Below, piece by piece: positions 45,335 through 54,385 of a stretch of 64,000 bases of DNA (positions are counted from its first letter, which is position 1; each line of letters starts with the position of its first letter). The translations under genes were made by a program, and so were the position numbers. The stretch comes from Occultella kanbiaonis (GTDB lineage Bacteria > Actinomycetota > Actinomycetes > Actinomycetales > Beutenbergiaceae). The notes beneath the pieces are model-generated. The model worked only from the letters and a program-made list of their open reading frames with translations. It had not been told where the DNA came from and searched no databases. The stretch is from positions 5,084,001 to 5,148,000 of the forward strand of contig NZ_CP046175.1 of the NCBI RefSeq assembly GCF_009708215.1. Direction: 5' to 3'.

Positions 45335-46291
45335 GTGAGCGCCCTCTCCGAGCTCTCCAAGCTCAGGACCGGCGGTCATCAGACCCCGGAACAGCGCGCG
45401 GCTCGGCGCAAGGAGACGAGCCGGGACAACCGGGCCGGGTATGCGTTCCTGGCACCCTGGCTCGTCGGTCTGTTCGCATTCACGATCGGCCCGATGCTCG
45501 CGTCGCTCTACCTGTCGTTCACCGACTACAACCTGATCCAGTCACCGAACTTCACCGGGTTCGACAACATCGTGCGGATGCTCGGTGACGACCGGCTGCA
45601 CCAGTCGCTGCGGGTGACGTTCACCTATGTGCTGGTGGGCGTGCCTCTGCAGCTGATCGTCGCACTCGGGATCGCGCTGCTTCTGAACAAGGGCATGCGG
45701 GGGCTGCCGTTCTACAGGTCCGTGTTCTACCTACCCTCCATGCTCGGCGGGTCGGTCGCGGTCTCGTTGCTGTGGCGACAGATCTTCGGGACCGACGGTC
45801 TCATCAACCAGCTCCTGCGGGCGCTCGGCGTCGACGCCACCATCGGCTACGTCTCCCATCCGGACTATGCCCTCTGGACGCTGATCCTGTTGCACGTGTG
45901 GACATTCGGGTCACCGATGGTGATCTTCCTCGCCGGGCTGCGGCAGATCCCGACGATGTACTACGAGGCGGCCGCCCTGGACGGTGCCAACTCGCGCAAG
46001 ATCTTCCTGAGGGTCACCCTGCCGTTGCTCTCCCCGATCATCTTCTTCAACCTGGTGCTGCAGGTCATCGGTGCGTTCCAGTCCTTCACGCAGGCCTTCA
46101 TCGTCTCCGGTGGGTCCGGCGGGCCGTCCGACTCGACGTTGTTCTACACGCTCTATCTGTATGAGCGCGGCTTCACCAACTTCCAGATGGGCTACGCGTC
46201 TGCCATGGCCTGGCTGCTCCTCGTCATCATCGCCGCCTTCACCGCGATCAACTTCTTCGCCGCAAAGTATTGGGTCTTCTACGATGACTGA
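45335..46291 (+). CDS. ABC sugar transporter permease (MalF type)
   Basis: A 318-residue permease with six membrane segments after a basic, cytoplasmic N-terminus of about 35 residues. The EAA loop reads MYYEAAALDGANSRKIFLRVTLPLLSP. The GTG at 45335 begins 3 nt after the binding-protein stop. The protein pairs with the MalG-type permease encoded next, whose start overlaps its end by 8 nt. Confidence 0.92.
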   Translation: MSALSELSKLRTGGHQTPEQRAARRKETSRDNRAGYAFLAPWLVGLFAFTIGPMLASLYLSFTDYNLIQSPNFTGFDNIVRMLGDDRLHQSLRVTFTYVLVGVPLQLIVALGIALLLNKGMRGLPFYRSVFYLPSMLGGSVAVSLLWRQIFGTDGLINQLLRALGVDATIGYVSHPDYALWTLILLHVWTFGSPMVIFLAGLRQIPTMYYEAAALDGANSRKIFLRVTLPLLSPIIFFNLVLQVIGAFQSFTQAFIVSGGSGGPSDSTLFYTLYLYERGFTNFQMGYASAMAWLLLVIIAAFTAINFFAAKYWVFYDD

Positions 46292-47153
46292 TGTCGAACT
46301 GATGGCCGGGCCACGACCCGATGCGGTGAGCCGGCTGCGCTCGGTCGGCAAACATGCACTGCTGATCGCCGCGAGCCTGGTGATGATCTACCCGCTCGTC
46401 TGGATGCTTGTCAGTTCACTACGCCCCACCGACGTGATCTTCCGGACCCCGGGGCTCTGGCTCAACGAGCTCTACCTGGACAACTACATCGAGGGCTGGA
46501 CTGCGCTGGCCCGCCCGTTCGACTGGTACATCGTGAACTCGGGCATCGTCGTCGTGGGAGCAGTGGTGGGGAACCTGCTGTCCTGTTCGCTCGCGGCCTA
46601 CGCATTCGCCCGGCTGAAGTTCCGGCTGCGCACCCTGTGGTTCGCGATCATGCTGATGACGATCATGCTGCCGTTCCACGTCGTGATCGTGCCCCAGTAC
46701 ATCGTGTTCAACACCTTCGGGATGGTGAACACGTTCCTTCCGCTGGTGCTGCCGAAGTTCCTCGCCACCGATGCGTTCTTCGTGTTCCTCATGGTCCAAT
46801 TCATCCGGGGCATCCCGCGCGAACTGGACGAAGCGGCACGCATCGATGGCTGCGGGCATTTCCGCATCTTCTTCCGGATCATCATCCCGCTGATGGTGCC
46901 GGCCCTGGCGACTGCGGCGATCTTCACCTTCATCTGGACCTGGAGCGACTTCTTCACGTCGCTGATCTATCTGACCGCGCCGGATATGTACACCGTGCCC
47001 CTGGCCCTGCGTTCCTTCCTGGACGCAACCTCGGGCAGCAACTGGGGCGCGATGTTCGCCATGTCGATCGTGTCGCTCGTGCCGCTGTTCCTGGTGTTCC
47101 TGTTCGGTCAGAAGTACCTGATCCAGGGCATCGCCACCACCGGCGGCAAGTAG
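46284..47153 (+). CDS. ABC sugar transporter permease (MalG type)
   Basis: A 289-residue permease with six membrane segments. The EAA loop is GIPRELDEAARIDGCGHFRIFFRIIIPLMVPAL, spread over the usual position near residue 190, and the C-terminus FGQKYLIQGIATTGGK is typical of sugar-type MalG homologues. ATG 46284 overlaps the end of the first permease gene. The gene ends at a strong hairpin shared with the convergent isomerase-like gene. Confidence 0.92.
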   Translation: MTDVELMAGPRPDAVSRLRSVGKHALLIAASLVMIYPLVWMLVSSLRPTDVIFRTPGLWLNELYLDNYIEGWTALARPFDWYIVNSGIVVVGAVVGNLLSCSLAAYAFARLKFRLRTLWFAIMLMTIMLPFHVVIVPQYIVFNTFGMVNTFLPLVLPKFLATDAFFVFLMVQFIRGIPRELDEAARIDGCGHFRIFFRIIIPLMVPALATAAIFTFIWTWSDFFTSLIYLTAPDMYTVPLALRSFLDATSGSNWGAMFAMSIVSLVPLFLVFLFGQKYLIQGIATTGGK

Positions 47154-47164
47154 CGGGCCGCCGA

Positions 47165-47209
47165 GGACCGCACCTGCTCGCCGAGAGTCAGCGACGACAG
47201 GTGCGGTCC
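47165..47209. terminator. Bidirectional hairpin terminator
   Basis: GGACCGCACCTG (47165-47176) pairs perfectly with 47198-47209. The 21-nt loop contains a further TCGC/GCGA pair. It lies between convergent genes and lacks a T-tract. Confidence 0.7.
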
Positions 47210-47246
47210 GACGGTCGGCCGGGCGGCGGGCGACCCCGAGACGGGC

Positions 47247-48020
47247 TCAGGCCGCCGCGTCGAGCGCGCGCAGGTGGGCGAGGGAGTCCCGGAGCTCCGG
47301 TTCGAAGTCGCTGAAGTGGCACTCCACGCTCACCGGCCCGGTGTAGCCGCCCTCACGCAGTGCCGTGAGGAACGCCGCCAGCGGCCAGTCCCCCTGCCCG
47401 GGCGGGATGCGCCCGGAGTCGGCGATGTGGGCGTGCCCGATCCGCGCGCCTGCCACCCGGACCACGTCCAACGGCTCCGCCTCGGTCATGATGTGGAACA
47501 GGTCCGCCACCACCTGGACATCGGCGATGGCGAACTCGTCCAGGAACGCCACGGCCTCGGTGATCGAGTTGATCATGTTGGTCTCGCCGCGGTGCAGTGG
47601 CTCGAGGAGGACCCGCAGGTCGTGCCGGGCAGCCACGTCCCGGGCCCGGGTGAGCACCCGCGCGAGCAGCGCACGACCCTGCGCCTCGTCCACGCCGTCG
47701 GGCAGCGTCCTGGCCCGACCGCTGCCGAACACGATCTTGGCGCCGGGCTGGGCCGCGGAGCCGACGATCGCCATCGCCGACTCCAGGTAGGCGTCGATGC
47801 GCTCGGTCGGGAAGTTCGGATCCGCCAGTTGCAGCTCTCCGGGAAACAGGATCGCGAACGACGGGCTCAGAGCCCCGTCGTAGTGCGGAGAGCGCATCCA
47901 CCCCCCGTCCTGGCTCGGGACCACGAGATTGCCCACGATCGTCGGCTCCACGTAGTCCACGCCGGCCGACCAGGCGGCACCGACGCCGTCGGTCCCCACG
48001 ATCACTCCGAAATCGGTCAC
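47247..48020 (-). CDS. Sugar phosphate isomerase/epimerase-like TIM-barrel protein
   Basis: A 257-residue xylose-isomerase-like (AP endonuclease 2 superfamily) protein. Metal ligands expected in the family are visible: Glu in LLEPLHRGETNMINS, Asp and His in VVADLFHIMTEAE, His in GHAHIADSGR and Glu in VECHFSD. Relatives epimerise ketoses or act on inositol derivatives. I chose GTG 48020, with TGAGGAG upstream; longer in-frame sequence is unlike the family. It probably processes a monosaccharide released by the adjacent locus. Substrate unknown. Confidence 0.82.
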   Translation of the reverse strand: MTDFGVIVGTDGVGAAWSAGVDYVEPTIVGNLVVPSQDGGWMRSPHYDGALSPSFAILFPGELQLADPNFPTERIDAYLESAMAIVGSAAQPGAKIVFGSGRARTLPDGVDEAQGRALLARVLTRARDVAARHDLRVLLEPLHRGETNMINSITEAVAFLDEFAIADVQVVADLFHIMTEAEPLDVVRVAGARIGHAHIADSGRIPPGQGDWPLAAFLTALREGGYTGPVSVECHFSDFEPELRDSLAHLRALDAAA

Positions 48021-48127
48021 TGCATGCTCCTCAGGATTTCCATGCCACGATCCTTGCCGATCCGGCGGGTGGGCGCGGCACCGACGCGCGGGCTTGCCCG
48101 GGATGCGACCCATGTCAGGCTGGGTGG

Positions 48128-48730
48128 ATGAGTCAGGCGAGCGACGGCCCCGACGACCCGGGCGCCCATCCGAGTGTCTGGGTTGCCCAGGCCGAGCGCG
48201 AGCTCGGCACCTCCGAGCTGCTCGAGTGGTGCACCGACCTGCTCGCCGGCGCCGACCCGTTGACCAGCCCTCATCCACTCGCGTGGATCGGCGGGACCCC
48301 GGGAGCGGCTCTGCCGGGCAACCTCACCGGCCCCCGCGGCGCGATGTTCGAGTACTGGTCGCGGGTGTGGGCGGCCCGAGCGATGCGCTACTGCTGGGCG
48401 GAGGGCACACCGGCAGCCGAGGGTGCGGCCATGGCTCTGCTGGGTGCCCTCACGGATCCGCACTGGCGGGTCCGGGAGATGGCCGCGAAGGTGGTCGGCC
48501 TGCGCGAGGTCGGCGCGGGCGCCGACCGGCTCGCCACGCTCCTGGACGACGGCGTCCCCCGGGTCCGCGCGGCCGCCGCCACGTCTCTGGGCGCCGTGGG
48601 CGAACACGAGCACCTGGGCCGGCTTGCCGATGTGACACGGTCCGACCCGGACCGTGCGGTGCGCGCGGCGGCCGCTCGAGCACGGACCGCGATCGCGGAC
48701 CGGGTGGACCTTCCGTCGGACGAGTACTGA
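48128..48730 (+). CDS. HEAT-repeat domain protein
   Basis: A 200-residue soluble protein. The C-terminal 110 residues contain three HEAT/PBS-lyase-like helical repeats, for example ALLGALTDPHWRVREMAAKVVGL and LATLLDDGVPRVRAAAATSLGAVG. The N-terminal 90 residues are rich in Trp and Gly with no known domain. Small HEAT proteins of this type usually mediate protein contacts. ATG 48128 lies 7 nt after CAGGCT, consistent with leaderless transcription. It converges with the LacI gene and does not look part of the sugar operons. Confidence 0.72.
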   Translation: MSQASDGPDDPGAHPSVWVAQAERELGTSELLEWCTDLLAGADPLTSPHPLAWIGGTPGAALPGNLTGPRGAMFEYWSRVWAARAMRYCWAEGTPAAEGAAMALLGALTDPHWRVREMAAKVVGLREVGAGADRLATLLDDGVPRVRAAAATSLGAVGEHEHLGRLADVTRSDPDRAVRAAAARARTAIADRVDLPSDEY

Positions 48731-48753
48731 CGCGCCCGGCGGGCGCCGCGGCC

Positions 48754-49752
48754 TCAGGGTCGCGGCGGCGGTCCGGTGCTGCCACGCAGGGCTATCCGGG
48801 TGAGCGCGGTTGCTGGAGGCTTGGGCTCGGGCTCGCCACGGATCGCGGCGATCAGTCTCCGCATGGCATGACGCCCCGCGCTCTCCCGATCGACGACGAC
48901 CGTTGACAGCGGTGGGGTCGAGTAGCGCATCAGTTGCATGTCGTCCCAGCCCGTCACGCTGAGCCTGCCCGGCACGTCCCAGCCACGTTGCGCGGCTGCG
49001 GACAGCACGCCGGCCGCGATGCGATCGCTCGCGGCCACGACGGCGGTGACCGGCGAGTCCGCACCGATACCCGCGACGGCCGCGATCCCCGTCTCGGGAT
49101 GCCAGTCCCCGTCGGGTTCGCCGTGCGAGGTCAACCCCAGCTCCTCGATCGCGGTCAGGTACCCCTGCAACCGCAGTTGTGCCGAGGTCCAGCCCTTCGG
49201 CCCGGCGGCGTGCAGGAAATGACGGTGACCCAGTTCGGCGAGGGCTCGCACGAGCGACGCCATCGTGTCGACGTCGCCGGCGACAGCCTCGACCGCGCGC
49301 ATCCGCTGGTCGTACTCGCCGGTATCGATCACGGCACCGGTGCGGTTGGTCGAGGCGATGATCGGCGCCACCGAGAGCACACCCTCGACCTGTCCACTGT
49401 CCAGCAGGTCACGCGCACGTGCGCTCAGCGCGGCGGCACTCTCGTCGACGCCGATGATGACCTCGACCCGGAATCCGCTGGCGCGGGCCTCCTCGACCGC
49501 GGCTTCGACGGTCCGCTCGGGCCCGGTCATCGTGGGCAGGACGATCGCTACCGCGCCGGACCGTCTGGTGCGCATCGAGCGGGCAGCGAGATTCGGCCGG
49601 TACCCGAGCGCCGCCACCGCGTCCTCGACGACCTTGCGGGTCTGCGGGCGAAGAGTGGGATCGTCGCGCAGGAAACGCGAGACCGTCTGGTGGGACACGC
49701 CGGCGAGTTTGGCGACCTCTCGGATCGTCGGGCGTCGTCGGGATTGGCTCAT
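48754..49752 (-). CDS. LacI-family repressor of locus B
   Basis: A 332-residue LacI protein. The N-terminal headpiece TIREVAKLAGVSHQTVSRFLRDDPTLRPQTRKVVEDAVAALGYRPN, split by its hinge helix NLAARSM, is canonical. The C-terminal periplasmic-binding-like domain carries TAVVAASDRIAAGVL and SVTGWDDMQLMRYSTPPLSTV. It diverges from the YteP-like permease gene, and two identical operator copies lie between them, 22-61 nt before its own start. It should repress the transporter and glycan enzyme operon, and itself, until a sugar is bound. Confidence 0.92.
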   Translation of the reverse strand: MSQSRRRPTIREVAKLAGVSHQTVSRFLRDDPTLRPQTRKVVEDAVAALGYRPNLAARSMRTRRSGAVAIVLPTMTGPERTVEAAVEEARASGFRVEVIIGVDESAAALSARARDLLDSGQVEGVLSVAPIIASTNRTGAVIDTGEYDQRMRAVEAVAGDVDTMASLVRALAELGHRHFLHAAGPKGWTSAQLRLQGYLTAIEELGLTSHGEPDGDWHPETGIAAVAGIGADSPVTAVVAASDRIAAGVLSAAAQRGWDVPGRLSVTGWDDMQLMRYSTPPLSTVVVDRESAGRHAMRRLIAAIRGEPEPKPPATALTRIALRGSTGPPPRP

Positions 49753-49765
49753 GCGCTCACTGTAG

Positions 49766-49813
49766 TTGACGCAGAGTGAACGATCACTTAAAGTCCGAGT
49801 GAACGATCACTTA
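49766..49813 (+). promoter_or_regulatory. Promoter with two identical LacI operators
   Basis: GAGTGAACGATCACTTA occurs twice, at 49774-49790 and 49797-49813, 23 bp apart. Each is a near-palindrome AGTGAAC/GATCACT with the central CG expected of LacI-family operators. A promoter TTGACG (49766-49771), 17 bp, TAAAGT (49789-49794) runs through them. Copy 1 fills the spacer and touches the -10, and copy 2 covers the start of transcription, so bound repressor would exclude polymerase. Confidence 0.85.
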
Positions 49814-49884
49814 CGGCCCGAAGGAGCGCCAGTGTTGGACTTTCCACCACGCTCGAACACACGCGCCGCACTGCGGTGCGCCTC

Positions 49885-50883
49885 ATGACGGCGACGCGCG
49901 AGACGCGCGCGCCGGCACCTGTACCTTCCGCTGAGCCAGGCGGCGGAACCAGCAAGCCCAAGCGCCGCGAGAGCCAGGGCTTCTGGGCGCGGCTGCGCCG
50001 CGACCACCCGGTACTGCTGTTGGCGCTGCCCGGCATCGCCGTCGTGATCGTCTTCCAGTACGTGGCGCTGGGCGGCAACGTCATCGCGTTCCAGGACTAC
50101 CAGCCATATCTCGGTATCGGGCGGAGCCTGTGGGTCGGCTTCGAGAACTTCACGATCCTGTTCTCCGGCGATCCGGAGTTCCTGAACGCCCTGCGCAACA
50201 CGCTCTACATCACACTGCTGCAGACGATCTTCGTGTTCCCGGCCCCGATCATCCTGGCGCTGCTGCTCAACAGCCTGGTCTCCAACAAGGTCAAGCAGGC
50301 CGTGCAGTCCGTGCTCTACCTCCCGCACTTCCTGTCCTGGGTCATCGTCGTGGCCGTGTTCCAGCAGATGCTCGGCGGGGCAGGCATGATCAACAACTTC
50401 CTGCGCAGTCACGGCTGGGACACGGTCGACATCATCGGCAACCCGGACGCCTTCTACGCGCTGATCACCTCGCAGGTGATCTGGAAGGACACCGGTTGGG
50501 CCACGATCCTGTTCCTCGCGGTCCTCTCGCAGATCGACCGGTCGCTGTACGAGGCCTCGGCGATGGACGGCGCCACGAGAATGCGCCAGATCTGGCACGT
50601 CACGTTGCCCGGGATGAAGCCGATCATCGTGCTGCTGCTGATCCTCAAGCTCGGCGACTCGCTGTCGGTCGGCTTCGAGCAGCTGCTCCTGCAGCAACAG
50701 GCCGTCGGCAGAGGCGTCTCAGAAGTCCTCGATACCTACGTCTACAACAACGGTGTGATCGGTGGTGCCTGGGGTGTCTCCGCCGCCGTCGGGCTCGTCA
50801 AGGGGCTGGTCGGTCTCGTGCTGGTCCTGGTGGCCAACAAGATCGCGCACATCCTCGGCGAGGAAGGGGTGTACCGCGCATGA
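49885..50883 (+). CDS. ABC sugar transporter permease (LplB/YteP type)
   Basis: A 332-residue permease with six membrane segments after a cytoplasmic Pro/Arg-rich tail of about 40 residues. PGIAVVIVFQYVALGGNVIAFQDYQPYLGI is typical of the LplB/YteP group, and the EAA loop reads LYEASAMDGATRMRQIWHVTLPGMKPI. In B. subtilis YteP-YtcP-YtcQ import rhamnogalacturonan oligosaccharides. Start ATG 49885 begins the plausible tail; GTG 49876 is an alternative, and the ribosome site is weak. It leads the operon controlled by the two LacI operators. Confidence 0.9.
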   Translation: MTATRETRAPAPVPSAEPGGGTSKPKRRESQGFWARLRRDHPVLLLALPGIAVVIVFQYVALGGNVIAFQDYQPYLGIGRSLWVGFENFTILFSGDPEFLNALRNTLYITLLQTIFVFPAPIILALLLNSLVSNKVKQAVQSVLYLPHFLSWVIVVAVFQQMLGGAGMINNFLRSHGWDTVDIIGNPDAFYALITSQVIWKDTGWATILFLAVLSQIDRSLYEASAMDGATRMRQIWHVTLPGMKPIIVLLLILKLGDSLSVGFEQLLLQQQAVGRGVSEVLDTYVYNNGVIGGAWGVSAAVGLVKGLVGLVLVLVANKIAHILGEEGVYRA

Positions 50884-51806
50884 GCACCACCACTGCACCA
50901 CGCCGGCGCAAGGCCGGCTCCGGAACGCTGATCGACGGCGTCCCGCGCCCCGGCCGGGTCGAGACCGTCGTCAAGGCGATCGTGCTGACGATCGTCTGCG
51001 GCCTGGTGATCCTGCCATTCGTCGGCATCATCTCGACGAGCCTGGCTCCGGCCGAGCAGGTCAACACGGCCGGTGGCTTCGTGCTGCTCCCCGAAGGCAT
51101 CGACTTCACCGCATACCGGTCCATCCTGACCGGTGGCGTCGTCACCAGGGCGCTGCTCATCAGCGCCGGCGTCACCGCCGTCGGAACGGTCCTGAGTCTG
51201 TCCCTGACGGCGATGCTCGGCTGGGCGCTGTCGCGCCGCCAGACGGTCGGCAACCGGCAGCTGCTGCTGCTCGTACTCGTGAGCCTGCTCTTCAACCCGG
51301 GCATCATCCCCAGCTACCTGGTCGTGCAGCAGCTCGGCATGCTCGACTCGCTCTGGGCCATCATCGTTCCGACGTCGGTGTCGGCCTTCAACGTCATCGT
51401 GGTGCGGGCCTTCTTCGTGGGACTGCCCCAGGAGGTCATGGACAGCGCGCGCATCGACGGCGCCGGTGAGTGGAAGCTGTTCTGGTACATGGGCCTGCCG
51501 CTGGCCCGCCCGGTGCTCGCCGTCGTCGGGCTGTTCTACGGGGTCGGCTATTGGAACGCGTTCTTCAACGCGATGCTCTACCTGAGCGACTCCGCACTGT
51601 GGCCACTACAGCTGGTGCTCCGCACCTACGTCGTCGACGGCACCCAGCTCGGAGCCCAAGATCTCGGCGCCGAGATGTCGCTGCCGCCGCAGACGACGAT
51701 CCAGATGGCGATCCTCGTCATCTCGATCGTCCCGATCCTCATCGTCTACCCCTTCCTCCAGCGGCACTTCGCCAAGGGCATGCTCACCGGCGCCGTCAAG
51801 GGCTGA
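50880..51806 (+). CDS. ABC sugar transporter permease (LplC/YtcP type)
   Basis: A 308-residue permease with six segments. LFNPGIIPSYLVVQQLGMLDSLWAIIVP is characteristic of the YtcP/LplC group, and the EAA loop is GLPQEVMDSARIDGAGEWKLFWYMGLPLARPVL. ATG 50880 overlaps the stop of the first permease gene. It pairs with that permease and the binding protein encoded next. No ATPase gene is present in the cluster. Confidence 0.9.
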   Translation: MSTTTAPRRRKAGSGTLIDGVPRPGRVETVVKAIVLTIVCGLVILPFVGIISTSLAPAEQVNTAGGFVLLPEGIDFTAYRSILTGGVVTRALLISAGVTAVGTVLSLSLTAMLGWALSRRQTVGNRQLLLLVLVSLLFNPGIIPSYLVVQQLGMLDSLWAIIVPTSVSAFNVIVVRAFFVGLPQEVMDSARIDGAGEWKLFWYMGLPLARPVLAVVGLFYGVGYWNAFFNAMLYLSDSALWPLQLVLRTYVVDGTQLGAQDLGAEMSLPPQTTIQMAILVISIVPILIVYPFLQRHFAKGMLTGAVKG

Positions 51807-51869
51807 GCCGGCTCGCCACCACACCCGTCCGCACTGCTGCGGACGTCACCACGACAAAGGAGTAACCAC

Positions 51870-53498
51870 ATGTCAGAGATCCGGATCGCACGCCGGCAGC
51901 TGCTGCAGGGCACGCTCGGCCTCGGTGGCCTCGCCGCGCTCGGTGGCCTCGCGGGCTGCAGCAACGAAGGCCGCGGTGACGCCGGCTCGCAGGCCGAGAA
52001 CAGCACGGTCACGCTGCCCACCTACATCCCCTACGACGGGTTCACCGCGGACCTGCCGGGTGAGAACGGTGTCAGCGACACCATGCTGACCTACCCGGCC
52101 GACCCGCAGCCGATCACCGACGGCCCTCCCGGCGACGGGCAGGACGTCTCGGCGTTCGCCCTCACCAACAACCCGGTGCCGCCCGCCATGGACCAGAACG
52201 CGTTCTGGCAGGAGCTGAACGAGCGGCTCGGGTTCACGCTCTCGGTCTCCCTCGTGCCCAGCGGCGACTACACCGACCGGTTCCAGACCACGGTCGCCGG
52301 CGACCGACTCCCCGACCTGTTCACGTTCTGGCCGAAGGGCATCCCCGGTCTGCCGTCGCTCCTGCAGGAGCGCGCCGCGGACCTCACCGAGCTGCTCAGC
52401 GGCGACGCGATCGAGAAGTACCCGTTCCTCGCCAGCATCCCCACCGAGAGCTGGAAGTCGAGCGTCTACGGCGGGCGCATCTACGGCATCCCGATCGCAC
52501 GTGGCGCGCAGAGCAGCGTCGTGCTGTACGGGCGCTACGACCTGCTCGAGGAGCAGGGCATCGACCCGGCCGCCCAGTCCTGGGACGACCTCTACAGCAT
52601 GTTCGCCGAGCTGAGCTCCACGAACACGTGGGCGCTCGCGAACGTCCCGATGCAGATCATCCGGCAGTCCTTCGGCCTGCCCAACGGGTGGTCGGTGGAC
52701 GGCGACACCTGGCTGAGCGCGAACGAGGACGAGCGGCAGCTCGAGGTCCTCGAGGCGGGTCGCAAGCTCGTCGCCGATGGGCTGGTGCACCCGGACACGA
52801 CGTCCGCGGACAACCAGCAGCGGCAGGCCTGGACGATCGCGGGCACCACCCGGTTCGTCGAGGACACGTTCAGCGCGTGGCCGGCGTTCGCGAACCTGTC
52901 CGGCGACCAGAGCGTGGATCTCAACGTCATCCTGCCGCCGCTGGCCGAGGGCGGTGGCATGGCCCCGATCTGGCGGGGCGCACCGACGCACAACCTCACG
53001 GGGATCAGTCTGAAGTCGGCTGACCGCGCCGAGGCGCTGCTGGACGTGCTCAACTACCTCGCCGCTCCGTTCGGCAGCTCCGAGCACCTGTTCAAGAACT
53101 ACGGTCTGGAGGGTGTGCACCACACCCTCGTCGACGGCGACCCGGTGCTCAACGACAAGGGCAAGAGCGAGACCCAGCTCGCGCTGAGGTACCTCGCCGA
53201 GGGGCCGTGGGTGACCTACATGCCCGGGCGGCCCGACGTCGCGCAGTCGCTCTACGACGTGCAGACCGAGGCCGTGCCGACGGCGGTCTCCAACCCCTCG
53301 TCCACCTTGTTCAGCGAGACCGAGTCGCGCAAGGGCCCGCAGATCGGCAGTGCGCTCACCGACCTCGAGGTCGACATCCTGCAGGGTCGCAAGCCGGTGT
53401 CGGCCTGGACCGACGCCGTGAAGACCTGGAAGGCCGGTGGCGGCGACGCCATGCGGGACGAGTTCGCCGAGGCCTTCGCCGCCGCTGCCGAAGGCTGA
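51870..53498 (+). CDS. ABC transporter solute-binding lipoprotein (LipO/YtcQ type)
   Basis: A 542-residue binding protein. The signal has an RRQLL after a basic start, then a Gly/Leu-rich hydrophobic stretch and a lipobox LAGC with Cys30. The size and features NAFWQELNERLGFTLSVSLVPSGDYTDRFQTTVAGDRLPDLF, broken over residues 110-150, match the large YtcQ/LipO class that binds longer oligosaccharides. AAAGGAG lies 7 nt upstream of ATG 51870. A perfect 16-bp hairpin follows the stop, separating transporter from enzyme genes. Confidence 0.9.
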   Translation: MSEIRIARRQLLQGTLGLGGLAALGGLAGCSNEGRGDAGSQAENSTVTLPTYIPYDGFTADLPGENGVSDTMLTYPADPQPITDGPPGDGQDVSAFALTNNPVPPAMDQNAFWQELNERLGFTLSVSLVPSGDYTDRFQTTVAGDRLPDLFTFWPKGIPGLPSLLQERAADLTELLSGDAIEKYPFLASIPTESWKSSVYGGRIYGIPIARGAQSSVVLYGRYDLLEEQGIDPAAQSWDDLYSMFAELSSTNTWALANVPMQIIRQSFGLPNGWSVDGDTWLSANEDERQLEVLEAGRKLVADGLVHPDTTSADNQQRQAWTIAGTTRFVEDTFSAWPAFANLSGDQSVDLNVILPPLAEGGGMAPIWRGAPTHNLTGISLKSADRAEALLDVLNYLAAPFGSSEHLFKNYGLEGVHHTLVDGDPVLNDKGKSETQLALRYLAEGPWVTYMPGRPDVAQSLYDVQTEAVPTAVSNPSSTLFSETESRKGPQIGSALTDLEVDILQGRKPVSAWTDAVKTWKAGGGDAMRDEFAEAFAAAAEG

Positions 53499-53508
53499 TC
53501 TGCGCTTG

Positions 53509-53546
53509 CCGGCCGGCACGGACCTGTCCGGGTCCGTGCCGGCCGG
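53509..53546 (+). terminator. Strong hairpin after the second solute-binding protein gene
   Basis: CCGGCCGGCACGGACC (53509-53524) pairs perfectly with 53531-53546 over a 6-nt loop. There is no T-tract. Like the hairpin at 8701-8743 it directly follows a binding-protein gene. It may stabilise the transporter mRNA and reduce readthrough into the enzyme genes. Confidence 0.65.
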
Positions 53547-53609
53547 TGCGCGGTCAGGACCCCGTCGAACCGGACGCCTGGAGGCGGTCCAGGAAACTCG
53601 AGGAGGACG

Positions 53610-54317
53610 ATGAGGCAGCCCCAGCTGCTGATGACCTTTGACGACTGCACGGTCGATCACTGGTTCGCCCACCGCGGCGTGTTCGTCGACACTGACGCGC
53701 GTGTGACGTTCTTCGTCTCGCACGCCGACCGGATCACCGATGACGAGACCGACAAGCTGCGGGCGTTGCAGCGCGAGGGTCACACGATCGCGAGCCACGG
53801 CCTGCGTCATCTCGACGGCCCGGCGTACGTCGCCCGGCATGGTCTGGCGGCGTACCTGGCGAACGAGATCGAGCCGTCGATCAGTGCGCTCGCCGCACGC
53901 GGTCTTGGCCATCGCGACTTCGCCTACCCCTACGGCCGCCACGACCGGGCCACCGACGACGCTCTGACGGCCCGGTTCTCCTGGGTGCGGACGACCTCGG
54001 CCAGGCACCTCGACGGACGCGCCACGCACGTCCGCGTCGACCTCGACAGTCCGACCCGGGTGCTGCCCTCCCGCGGCATCGACGTGGGCCGGCGCGGTGT
54101 CGCGAACCCCGATGACTGGGCGGCACTGCTCGCCGTCCTTGACGAGAGCGCACGCACCGGAACGGGAGTCTGCCTGTACGCGCACGACATCGCCGAATGG
54201 GATCAGGGACTGGCCGAGGGGCGCAACTTCATCACACCCGATCGATTGCGAGCGGTGCTGACAGCCGCGCAGGAACGCGGACTCACGGCCGACGGGTTCG
54301 AGGTGTTGCCCGACTGA
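53610..54317 (+). CDS. NodB-type polysaccharide deacetylase-like protein
   Basis: A 235-residue carbohydrate esterase family 4-like domain. MTFDDCTV holds the Asp pair, IASHGLRH the two metal-binding His, and DFAYPYGRHD and CLYAHDI the later family blocks. No signal peptide is visible, so it would act in the cytoplasm on imported, acetylated oligosaccharide rather than on the cell wall. GAGGAGGA lies 6 nt upstream of the ATG. It starts the enzyme part of the locus B operon. Confidence 0.82.
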   Translation: MRQPQLLMTFDDCTVDHWFAHRGVFVDTDARVTFFVSHADRITDDETDKLRALQREGHTIASHGLRHLDGPAYVARHGLAAYLANEIEPSISALAARGLGHRDFAYPYGRHDRATDDALTARFSWVRTTSARHLDGRATHVRVDLDSPTRVLPSRGIDVGRRGVANPDDWAALLAVLDESARTGTGVCLYAHDIAEWDQGLAEGRNFITPDRLRAVLTAAQERGLTADGFEVLPD

Positions 54318-54385
54318 ACTCTGGCGCGAGGACCGGAGCGGCGCTCCACCAGCACGATTGACACGATCACCGACAGAAGGAACAC

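Noticed and set aside
54357-54372. CGATCAC half-site before the locus B lyase gene, possibly a LacI site
   Set aside because: Only one arm matches the operator, and CGATCAC occurs elsewhere by chance in this GC-rich window.
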